Part shown: one piece after another, positions 11,816-64,000 of the stretch
Position numbering within the stretch: the stretch's first letter is position 1
Layout: each line of letters starts with the position of its first letter
DNA from: Bugula neritina
Lineage: Eukaryota > Bryozoa > Gymnolaemata > Cheilostomatida > Bugulidae
NCBI GenBank assembly: GCA_964035545.1
Contig: OZ037771.1
Location: 2,532,628 to 2,596,627, forward strand
Length of the DNA: 64,000 nucleotides
Direction of reading: 5' to 3'
Notes under the pieces: generated by a model
Seen by the model: the letters and a program-made list of their open reading frames with translations, nothing else
Databases searched by the model: none
What the model was told of the DNA's origin: nothing
Program-made: the position numbers and the translations under genes

Positions 11816-12690
11816 CAAGTACAACTAGTAGTAGTAGTACTAGTACTACAACTGCAAGAAGTATTTATTGTTGCACTTGTTAAACTTAAAAATCATAATT
11901 TCGGAAACATATGTAAAAGAAAATCAAACTCTGAGGCAAGAAATATAGGCTAATATTTGAATCAATTTCTTAAAATGTCTCAAGCTGTGGTCGTAGGCAT
12001 AATAACTAATGTGTAAACTCAAGCTGTAATGAACTGCAACAAACTTTCAAACTCAGAAATTCCTTCCATTTTGTATCAAGTGTAAACTACGTTTTACAAT
12101 GTTTGATTGGTTAACTGAAGGTTTCGAGCACGAAAACGTTAGTGAAAAATATAAGAAAAGATAACTCCATTCTCTAAACATTTTTATTATAAGAATTTTA
12201 AAAGCACGCAACAATGTCATATGTTAGTTAGCTTCACTTCTACAAAGTATTGCATGAAAGCACAATTTCCTGCTGAAATTATAATATCAAAGACTGTCAT
12301 TTAGTTGGACTGCAATTTTCAAAGTCGGTTGTTTTATTGATCCAACTGTAGTTTGCCCGCAAATCACTTTTACATGTACTTATGTTGTGCAAATAAACTT
12401 ATTTTGAACAATTTCTATATTACATAAATATGTTACTTAGCTTTTTTATCGTAAATAGATGATGTATTTATTAATTTATTGAAGTTTTATATATAAATAT
12501 AATAAATTTCATGTTGAACCTGATTTGAATAGTGTAGCAGCGTAAATATTGCCACTGAAGTATATTAAAATATGTTGAGGACTTGGGTGCTAGAATTTAG
12601 CTCAATTAACCACAAAGAAACCATATTATGTAATCTCTATAAGATAATTACAAAACCAAAACAGGTGGTGTTACATCATACAGATCTTAC
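11127..12690. other. Intergenic region between SCLT1 and ABCC5-like A
   Basis: The SCLT1 promoter must lie at the left edge, but I see no TATA box or clear core element. The only structure I can name is the AGT array at 11690-11852; the rest is AT-rich single-copy sequence. Confidence 0.5.
11690..11852. repeat. (AGT)n trinucleotide repeat
   Basis: Long AGT array with a few ACT and AGC interruptions, about 620 bp upstream of the SCLT1 start and in the divergent intergenic region. Confidence 0.92.
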
Positions 12691-12691
12691 T

Positions 12692-12797
12692 ATATATACT
12701 AGAAGCAGCTGGCAGCGTTCAATCTCAAAGTTAGCAAAGTAGATCAACTGAAAATATTCCAGTACTTCTTGGAGTTTTCGCTCTGCTGGCTGTTCAG
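12692..12797 (+). promoter_or_regulatory. Candidate promoter and non-coding first exon of ABCC5-like A
   Basis: TATATATA at 12692-12699 is followed 27 bp later by an initiator-like TCAATC at 12719-12724. A possible 5'UTR exon would end at CAG/GTAAAT (12797/12798). The stretch around the initiator resembles the region of paralog B near 31533-31570. A further short untranslated exon ending at AAAG/GTAAGC (14144/14145) is possible. The exon structure upstream of the ATG is inferred only. Confidence 0.4.
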
Positions 12798-14760
12798 GTA
12801 AATTAATTCTTTATTGACAAACAGCTGGTGTATGTTTTATGCTCATCACTCTTCTCAAAGATAATAAAACCTTGACCTTGCTATATAGCTGATGTCTTAA
12901 AGGACACTTCTCTGTTATGATAACCTCCATATGTTAGAGTTCATTGAAAGTCAATGTTCCTTGAGTCACTGTGACTTCTTATCTAGTATTTTGACTGTCA
13001 GTAACCCAAGTTTCATTTCATTAGTTGTTGTGACCTGAAGTATTCTTTCACTTTTATATTCTAATAACACTGATAGCATGTTTACTGCTGTTATAAATGA
13101 CAGGTAGTCAAGTGAGAATGCATTAAACTGTGTGAAAGAAGCACTCCATTCAACCCACCCTATTTATTCTCGGTTTTTGAGATAGGATTTCTGCTATTCA
13201 TGCCAAATATACAATACAAACTTGTATTCTTTTGTATCATAACTTGTTTATATTCCAAAGCAAACACTAAAAAGCCCTGCCTGCATTTCTGTAAATAATA
13301 TGATTTGCTGGGCTTTTATGGGTCATTGGTTGTGTCATAAAAATCTCCTATTTACTGGTACAGCACTAAGTGGTCACACAAAAGAACAGAAATGTTACAG
13401 GTGCTGCAATTTCGTTCTATAGGTATATTGTGTAATTGTGCAGAGTTGCTACTAAGTCATTTTTTCTCAATATGGTTTTACAGGTTTCTTTGTGACTTCT
13501 ATGTTCTATAGCAGTAGTTAGATCTATAAGTCACATGAGCTCAAGTGTTATTGAAGTATATTTTAAGTTTCAGCTGTAGCTGTCAGGGTTATAACATTTT
13601 ACAGCAAACCACTTATTCAACCTAATTGTTAAGTTCGAAAAGCACCAGCCAACCACTAAATTGACACACTGAAAAGATGTGCAACACCATCTATGCTATT
13701 CAGCTTTATTATTTGAATGGACTTGCTAAAATTTATTTTAAAAGTGAAATTGCAAACTCAACATTCTATAACAAATAGAATAACATATTCATAACTTGTA
13801 TGTACACACATATATATTATGTTTATATGAAGAACTGCTGAGCTATGACTCTACTTTGGTAGTTATTCTTTTCTTACAATCATTCAGAAGGTGTCATAGT
13901 GAATAAAGGTGAATGTCCCAAATAATGAACTGACCAATGCAGTTCCACGATGAAATCGAGATAAACATGAAGTGATTCAATAACCATTTTCAACAATTCT
14001 ACTACCAATCTTCACTAATTGCTACCAGCATAAATCACATTAAAATGTTAAAATATAAAACTCTAATGATTACAGTATACTACGTCAGTTGAGGAGATGA
14101 TGCTGCGGAATTCATTTCTTTTAACTTTTCTTAGAACTTGAAAGGTAAGCAGTTTATTTGCATAAATTACCAGATTTTATTGCTTGCATATATTTATTAA
14201 ACATAAATAAAGTCTTTTGATGAGTTTTAATTGTTTGCTAAAAGACATTGACACTAACTTTAAATACTGTATTTACTATTTTTGCTACCAAAATATGATT
14301 ATAATATGTACATGTATATAGGCTACTGTCATATAATAAACCATTGCACTAAAAGAACTTTTCCTATAATATTTATGTTCAATGTAAGAGGTATCAATTT
14401 TGTTTTAATGTCAACAAATAAAAGCTATATATGCTAAACTTTTATTATGGGCAAAAAAGTTCAAAAGTTAAACATTATATCATATTAAAAGGATGTTTTT
14501 ATTCATTTGTTTCAAAAAAATACAAGATTTTATTATTAAAAACAAAGATTTTATTGTTTTTAAAATTTAATTAAATAAAAACATTTCTAATTTGCATATT
14601 TTATTTGAGAAGCTTTCATTAAAAAGAATTAGTCTTGCATAAGATGACTTATGTAGTAATAAAGCTAAAAGTAAGTATCATTAAGTAAGTATAACCAACA
14701 AATAAATTTACCTTTTTATTTTATACTGTCAAAAGGTAAAGAACCAGCTAAATTCTCAAA

Positions 14761-29628
<14,868 letters not shown>

Positions 29629-29695
29629 GAGATCCATAGAAGCAGCTGCACACTTCATATCACTTTAATTGGCAGAATGATGGCACAGCAGCAGC

Positions 29696-29701
29696 AATAA
29701 A
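29696..29701 (+). terminator. Polyadenylation signal of ABCC5-like A
   Basis: AATAAA 68 nt after the TGA stop; the first such hexamer downstream. Confidence 0.55.
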
Positions 29702-31440
29702 CTATTATACAAATAAGTCTGTTGAAATTAAAGCAATACAATAATTGTATTATATGTCATTAGATATTTGGTTTCAATCAATTTTGTACTTACTAGTACA
29801 TTATTAAATTTATTTTTCAAGTAAATTTATTTTTTTTTAAATTTAGTTATTACAGTATATGTGTTTGATAGTAATTCTCTAATTGTTTCTTTGGTCTTGT
29901 AATTTTGTTGCTAATTATTTTAACTATTATTTGAATAAAAGTGTTTATTTTATATACAGAATTCAGAATATATTATAATAGCTAAAATATTTTTTGTTAC
30001 AACAGTCTGAATAGCAAGGAACTAACACTAGAATTAATTACATGATAAGCAAAGTCTAAATAATGTGAGCTTTTACTGCAATTGGTTTATTATGCATTTT
30101 TCGTTTTTGCAATGATCCAATGATTGCTAGCGATACAAATTGTAGTTAGCTGCAGTATTAGCAATTAATTGTACTGTAGAAATGTTCCATAAAGTGTTTT
30201 TCATTTCAAAGAAATAGAAATTAAAATGCAGGGTATAGAATAAAAAAATGTAAAATATAAAATATAAAAGATAAACTTACTTAATGGCTAAAAGTATTTA
30301 AATGTTTGTTTTAGGAAAAGATAATGACAACTTCCAGTTATCATAATATGAAAAATAATTCATTTGAGCACAAAAGGGACCTTTTTAAAATTCAGTAGAT
30401 GGTAAAAAACAAGCAACATAATCAATTGCTGTAACGTGTTAATTTCTTGCCATATTTGAGTAAAACTTCACACATTTTTTTAGAAGGCATGAAGAAGATT
30501 CTAGTAAGAAAAAGTAGTGTTTTATGGTTATGCATGGCTTGCATAAAATGGCTTGCATGATTACTTCGCTTTTCATATTGATCAAATACACAAAATGCAG
30601 ATCTTAAAAACTATTGATAGCTGCCTACTACTTTAGTTGCATAAAATATGCTGTAACAAACTTACAGAAATTATAACATGCTACCTAATTTAATTCTTGT
30701 TGACAGAAAATGAGATTTTGCTCATCTATCATAGGAAAATTTGCGCTGGTGAAAACCATAACAACAAAGATGAATTTTTTACAGTACAAGTCATTATTAA
30801 AACTTGAGGTTTTTGTAATAAACTCTTTTGGCCTCAAAAAAATTTGCAAAGCATATAAATATTTACTACATTTCTTGGTAAAAAGCTGTAAAAATTAACC
30901 TTTTTGCACACACCTTACTTCATAAATAAATTGGACTTAAAACATCTACTACATTGTATGTATTTCTTTTAGGTATAATTGATTATATGCTTATGCTATT
31001 TCAGATGTTTTATTTATAAGTAACTAAGTTTCAAAATTATCATATTGCAAGGTAGAACTTTTGCTAAACATTTTTTAAAGGCTATATTCATGATGAATGG
31101 TTCATCTGGTAAAATTATTATCTTGTTATTTAGTAATTTGATAGTTAAGATTTTATTTTCATTCCCATCAATAATCATTTGATTTATCTGTAAAGATATA
31201 TATGTGAACCTAAATGCATATAACAATAAATTTAGCATGGACAGGTGGCAAGTTTGGCTAGTTTATCCTGGAATTTATGAGTTATTAAACTGGATATATT
31301 GGTACTATTTGTCAAGAGATAAATTATAATACAACTTTTACATGTGTCACGCCATTAAATTCATTTATTTAGCTTCGAAAGTTGTTTTATTATTGCCTCT
31401 GCATCGGGCTGTATGGGAAACATAACCTTTCCTATACCTT
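29702..31440. other. Intergenic region between ABCC5-like A and B
   Basis: Very AT-rich. I see no gene, repeat array or RNA here; the short ORFs lack splice context or recognisable motifs. Confidence 0.6.
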
Positions 31441-31532
31441 GACCAATTAGTTTTGCGCAGCTGTTGTGAGGAACGTAGTAAGATTAGGATTACATTGGCA
31501 CTCTTCAGAATTTGACACTGCAAAGTTCAAAC

Positions 31533-31570
31533 TATATAAGTACATCTACTGGACCATTGTTCATTCTGAG
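31533..31570 (+). promoter_or_regulatory. Candidate core promoter of ABCC5-like B
   Basis: TATATAAG (31533-31540) is followed by TCATTC (31561-31566), an initiator-like motif at the expected 28-bp spacing. A donor-like GAG/GTAAGT starts at 31571, so either a very short leader exon is spliced there or the leader runs on. The first coding exon is at 32245, so 5' intron structure is likely but not proven. Confidence 0.5.
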
Positions 31571-31901
31571 GTAAGTTATACGGTTCCTATATTCTACTAA
31601 ATCTATTTGTTTAATCATTTTCAATTGCAACTACGAAGATAGTAGCATTGCATCCGGATTAGTTAGTTTGTATTTGTTTATGAATTCATTGAGTAGGTGG
31701 GTATCATAGTCTGGAAGTTGGTATAGTAATATATTTTGCTTGGCTTGGTTGCGATGTTAGCTCCAGCTCTTATCTTTATCAGTAAGGGGAGTGTTGCCTC
31801 CAGGTTGAGGTATTGTACTAAACTCTAAAGTCTTGGCTCTGGAGGTCACAACCTCTGTTTCTTAACTGTGCTTTTTTGCTTTTCTGCATCCCTTTTCTAT
31901 G

Positions 31902-31982
31902 CACTCTCTCCCTCCCTCCCTCCCTCCCTCCCTCCCTTCCTTCCTCCCTCCCTCCCTCCTCCCTCCCTCCCTCCCTCTCTCC

Positions 31983-32062
<80 letters not shown>

Positions 32063-32070
32063 TTCTCTCT
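31902..32070. repeat. (CTCC)n followed by (CT)n polypyrimidine tract
   Basis: CTCC/CTTC units grade into pure CT. The tract lies between the candidate promoter and the first coding exon of paralog B, and corresponds to the much longer GA tract upstream of paralog C. Confidence 0.95.
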
Positions 32071-32244
32071 GCACACCAATTTTCTTACACACCCATCAGA
32101 TCTGGTATAGCTTTGACACAAGTCACACACACTATGTTAGATTAATTTCAATTGATAATGCTGCTCCTTCAGAGAGAATAGCAGTTTATGAATAAATCGG
32201 CATTGTAATATAGCCTTTACAAGGTTATTGAAGCATCTATTGGG

Positions 32245-44190
<11,946 letters not shown>

Positions 44191-44592
44191 AGACCAGATA
44201 CTGATTGGCCAGAGGGAGGAGCCATCAAGTTTGAGAATGTAGATGTGAGATACAGAGAAGGTCTACCTCTCGTACTGAAGAACATATCATTAGATAAACA
44301 ACCTCGGGAGAAGATTGGAATTGTGGGTAGAACTGGCTCAGGTTTGTATTATTAGCCATTGCTGATTGGTCGACTTGGTTTGTTATACACAGGAGCTTAT
44401 TGACAGATGTGTTGTATAACAAGCTTTATATGCTGAATAATTATGAATATGATGCAGTGTTGTTTTGATACTTGATTCTTTAGAGCTGATGCTTGGCACT
44501 ATTATATAATGTAGAATTTATTATATTATAGATCATATAGGCCACAGGTTGAAATAGAATACAGACTATGATGTATACACTGAACTGAAACT

Positions 44593-44769
44593 ATATAATT
44601 ATAGTTATAGTTATAGTCATAGTTATAGTCATAGTTATAGTTATAGTTATAGTTATAGTTATAGTTATAGTTATAGTTATAGTTATAGTTATAGTTATAG
44701 TTATAGTTATAGTTATAGTTATAGTCATAGTTATAGTTATAATTATAGTTATAGTTATAGTTATAGTTC
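44593..44769. repeat. (TTATAG)n hexanucleotide array
   Basis: About 29 units of TTATAG with a few TCATAG variants, in the intron between the two halves of the NBD2 Walker A motif of paralog B. It is absent from the same intron of paralog C. Confidence 0.95.
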
Positions 44770-44830
44770 AATGGGTGTATACTGCATACTATAGAATGTA
44801 TACTCTGATATGCTGTAGGTAGTGGAATAG

Positions 44831-45070
<240 letters not shown>

Positions 45071-46237
45071 TAATGCTTTTCAAGATCTGTGTGACTCTAT
45101 TTCTAGATAAAACAGGGTTGTTTACTTTAAGATGTTATATCATTCATGAGTACACTATGATAATATACATCAAAGTTTCACACAATCTGTTATAAAAGTA
45201 AAGAAATATTTCTAAACATTACAATGCATTATTACCTGTGTCGGTATTAGCATATTTGCTGGTACATTAGGTGAATGAAAAAGCACCTGTTATTTATACT
45301 CTGATATTTAAAATAATAATAGTATTAAAAAATATAACTGCCTATAAGCAAAGCTTTTAAACTCTTTTTTTTAACTACAAACAGCTAAAGACTCTAGATT
45401 AACGAAAATAGCAATATTACATATAAAGGTACATCGTAATAAAATATCTGTGTATCTCATGATCTAGTTTAGTTTGTAAGTACAGTGAGCTATTGCAAGG
45501 CAGTGATGCTTTTAGGGTTGCTAATTTTGCAAATCAACTCTAATTTTGTAGATATAACTTGAATCCATTTGGTTTGTACGAAGACGAGTGTCTTTGGGAA
45601 GCACTAGACAAATGTCACATCAAACACCTAATAACCTCACTGGAAGGACAATTTAATGCCCCAATAGCTGAGAATGGGAAAAACTTTTCAGTTGGAGAAA
45701 GACAACTCCTATGCATGGCCAGGGCTCTACTGAGACAAAGCAAGATATTAGTCCTAGATGAAGCTACTGCAGGTAGTAAAGCTCTTGTTTTGGTTGGTTG
45801 AGCATAAAGTGTGCTTTCAAGCTGTATGTCTGTGCATATTTCATTATAATATCCCAACAAGTTCTAACACTACCTTTCCCGAGATCAAAATTTGAATGTC
45901 GTTGGACGAGTGAACACTCTGGAAATTTTGTCAATTTATAATTTGACAAGTTGCTCTGATGTGATCTGTTATTTACTAAAAAAGGCTGAACACTGCTTTA
46001 ATAGAAATATTCTGTCATCAAAGTGCCTTTGAGGCTACAAGTATTATATTTCAAGATGTCAGTAGCAAATTGTCTCTCAAGTTAAAATAAGCTGAGCTGT
46101 AATGTATGACAGTCTTTTGTGGCTAACACATTAATCGATTGTGTTCATGTTTACTTGAAGTCATCCTCAACTTTCTTAGAAGTTACTGGCACACTATTTC
46201 CTGCATCATTACTTGCTTTACACCATGACTCACATAA

Positions 46238-46450
<213 letters not shown>

Positions 46451-46519
46451 TAATGTACTCTATTTCCTTAACTTCACAATACATTTCTATTTATTTTATT
46501 CAAATTCCCGTAATTTTTT

Positions 46520-46522
46520 AAG
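46520..46522 (+). other. Lost splice acceptor at the last exon of ABCC5-like B
   Basis: Paralog C reads TTTTTTAG/GTGATAGAATTT at this junction. Paralog B reads TTTTTTAA then GTGATAGAATTT, so the invariant AG is AA. Using the AG one base later would shift the frame. Confidence 0.8.
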
Positions 46523-46623
46523 TGATAGAATTTGATACACCAACAGCATTGCTAGCCAATAGAAATTCAGTATTCTCACAAATGATGGCTGTCCAAGAGG
46601 ATCAGAAACATGCAGCCATTTGC

Positions 46624-46629
46624 AATAAA
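46624..46629 (+). terminator. AATAAA overlapping the last codons of paralog B
   Basis: The final codons read AAT AAA TAT TGA, so a polyadenylation hexamer lies inside the coding end. Paralog C has the same arrangement at 48038-48043. I see no better hexamer in the next 60 bp. Use as a signal is inferred. Confidence 0.4.
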
Positions 46630-46680
46630 TATTGAATAGTTTAAACAGATGCATGTAGAAGATCAACAATGCATAGTATA

Positions 46681-47979
46681 TATGATAAAACATTATTCAA
46701 AATTAACTATTTTGTAGAAATTAGAATGCACGCATACTCTATTTACTGATCTCTATTAATTGTCTGCAATTTACTATTATATTGAATTTTAAAAACTTGA
46801 TTTTGGGCTATATACAAGTGATTTAAAAGTCTCAGTTTTAGATTTGGACACTTTTTGCTCCAATTTACATTACAAAATAATGTCTTGCACTAAAACACCA
46901 TTTGTTACAGCCAAAACTGTGAGCTTGCATATTATTAAAGAATCACAATCTTTGCATTTACTAGTCCTGGAAGAATACCATATTTTCATTTGCTCTAATT
47001 ATGTCTTGAAAAGCTGTTATGTTTTTATGTAGAATATCTTAATGAAACTATTTTAGGGAGCAGCCGTGGTCTAGGGGTTAGTGCGTTCGCTTAGTAAACA
47101 CGAAGTCATGGGTTCAAAACCGGGCAATAACCCAATTTAACAAAAAACCCTTTCCATCAGGAGTGTCCCACAGGGACGGTGACTATAAACTTGCTAGAGT
47201 TATCTGAATAAAACTATATTTTGAAGGTTAATTCCAGATTTTAGGTCAGAAGTTTGCATTGATAGAGTTGATGATAGTAGTTGGTACTTTATTACTAAAC
47301 TTTAACATTGAGTCAACACAGACAAGAGAAGATTTTGGTCTACGAGCAGCACTAATACTTCAACCAAATAATGGAATACACATCAAACTCACTAGTAGAC
47401 ACTAACTAGTGTTTCTTCTTGTCTTTAATAGAATATGGAGTCAATGCTTAAATTTGGTTGGACAAAACATTTTACAGATGGCTCAATGGAGATGGCCAAT
47501 GGCCATGCTTATTTTAATCTTAATTTGATTATTTAGAAAAATATTACATACGTCGCTTCATTTTTATTTTGAAGATACCTAAACTTTGTCAATTGAAAGG
47601 GATAAAATATGATACGATGATTTACTATATTTTTTGTTTTCCTCAAATTTATGTAAAAACCGTCAACTCTGTAAATGGTCTAATAGAAAAATCAGAATTG
47701 TTGAAGTTTATTTTAAATACTTCATTGAAAATTTATGCCAATATTAAAAATGTTTAGATTATTGAACTATAATAAGTATCCTAACTTTACAAATTTCACA
47801 TTCTAATAACAGTATCTGCTGTACATTTAAATTGCACATGTATTCTTTCTGATTTTGTTTTACAGTCAGTAAGATTCAAAACCATCTTTATATATTATGA
47901 ATTCCTTTTTACATGAGCCTTCGAATGTCATTGATGGCTAGTAATCTCAAGAACCAGCTGAGAGATGCTTATAGCGATT
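46681..47979. other. Spacer of the inverted duplication
   Basis: About 1.3 kb of AT-rich sequence between the 3' ends of the convergent paralogs B and C. It contains one SINE (47055-47200) and no gene that I can support. Confidence 0.7.
47055..47200 (+). mobile_element. tRNA-derived SINE, copy 3 (internally deleted)
   Basis: Head GCAGCCGTGGTCTAGGGGTT and B-box region GGGTTCAAAACC are followed directly by the 3' part (CCCTTTCCATCAGG ... GACTATAAACTTGC); the middle of the body is missing relative to 10471-10682. Flanked by an imperfect duplication of about 20 bp (TATCTTAATGAAACTATTTT at 47035-47054, near-copy at 47201-47220). It sits in the spacer of the inverted duplication. Confidence 0.8.
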
Positions 47980-48032
47980 TAAAATCAAAGAGTAAGCTTT
48001 GTTGACCTTTCACATCTATCTGCCCAAATCAT

Positions 48033-61989
<13,957 letters not shown>

Positions 61990-62204
61990 CAGATCCTGTT
62001 TAGTATGCAACCCAACAGCCGCTGCATTAATCCTGGCAACAGTTTGTAAATGACTTATGGCTATGACACAATTTTCATTTATTATTAAATAGTTAGTCCC
62101 CGGAAAGAGTAGCATTATCAGATAGGAAAATCTGGTCACAATGATGTACAGTGAGGTGGGTGTGACTTGTGTGAGAGTCATATGATTGGTCTATAAAAAA
62201 GTAG

Positions 62205-64000
<1,796 letters not shown>

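Noticed and set aside
30710-30898. Short ORF in the A-B intergenic region
   Set aside because: AT-rich, no motif, no splice context and no counterpart upstream of paralog C.
61990-62181. Extended N terminus of paralog C
   Set aside because: The frame is open, but the sequence has no counterpart in A or B upstream of the aligned ATG and contains acceptor-like AG sites. More likely intron or leader.

Overview
The window looks like an intron-rich, AT-rich animal genome. It has GT-AG introns, many small exons (most under 200 nt), tRNA-derived SINEs, long microsatellites, and a centriole/cilium gene. Gene content and intron structure suggest an invertebrate. A lophotrochozoan is my guess, but nothing seen here fixes the taxon. 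All gene models below were assembled by hand from splice signals, reading phase and comparison between paralogs.

Layout. (1) Positions 1-2205, plus strand: the last five exons of an SLC18B1-like major facilitator transporter. (2) 2991-11066, minus strand, tail-to-tail with the first gene: a complete 18-exon SCLT1 (724 aa), a coiled-coil protein of the centriolar distal appendages. (3) 12.7-29.7 kb, plus strand: an intact 29-coding-exon ABCC5/MRP5-like ABC exporter (paralog A, 1427 aa). (4) 31.5-46.6 kb, plus strand: ABCC5-like paralog B, with the same 29-exon structure but an in-frame TAG just before NBD2 and a lost AG acceptor at the last exon. (5) 48.0-62.0 kb, minus strand: ABCC5-like paralog C, open throughout (about 1402 aa), with one GC-AG intron. 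B and C are the two arms of a large inverted duplication (about 15-16 kb per arm, spacer about 1.3 kb). Homology includes introns and upstream flanks and reaches the right edge of the window. A is an older direct-repeat relative.

How the genes relate. The three ABCC5-like genes keep almost identical exon lengths and phases, but their divergence is patchy. Exons for the NBD1 signature/Walker B region and for NBD2 are nearly identical between A and B even at silent sites, while membrane-domain and linker exons differ strongly; this suggests gene conversion. B keeps a TATA/initiator-like promoter but has a damaged 3' end. C keeps a complete reading frame, but its matching upstream segment lacks the TATA box. 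B and C may therefore be decaying in complementary ways.

The most unusual signal is a recurring link between minisatellites and splice junctions. In B and C an exon end plus its GTAAGT donor has been tandemly amplified (29-bp unit). A second donor of B carries a roughly 500-bp array whose units each contain GTAGGT. A third donor of B is duplicated once. Three SCLT1 introns carry 22-24-bp arrays directly upstream of the acceptor. Three complete or nearly complete tRNA-derived SINEs with target-site duplications, and an older SINE-head fragment shared by B and C, complete the repeat content.
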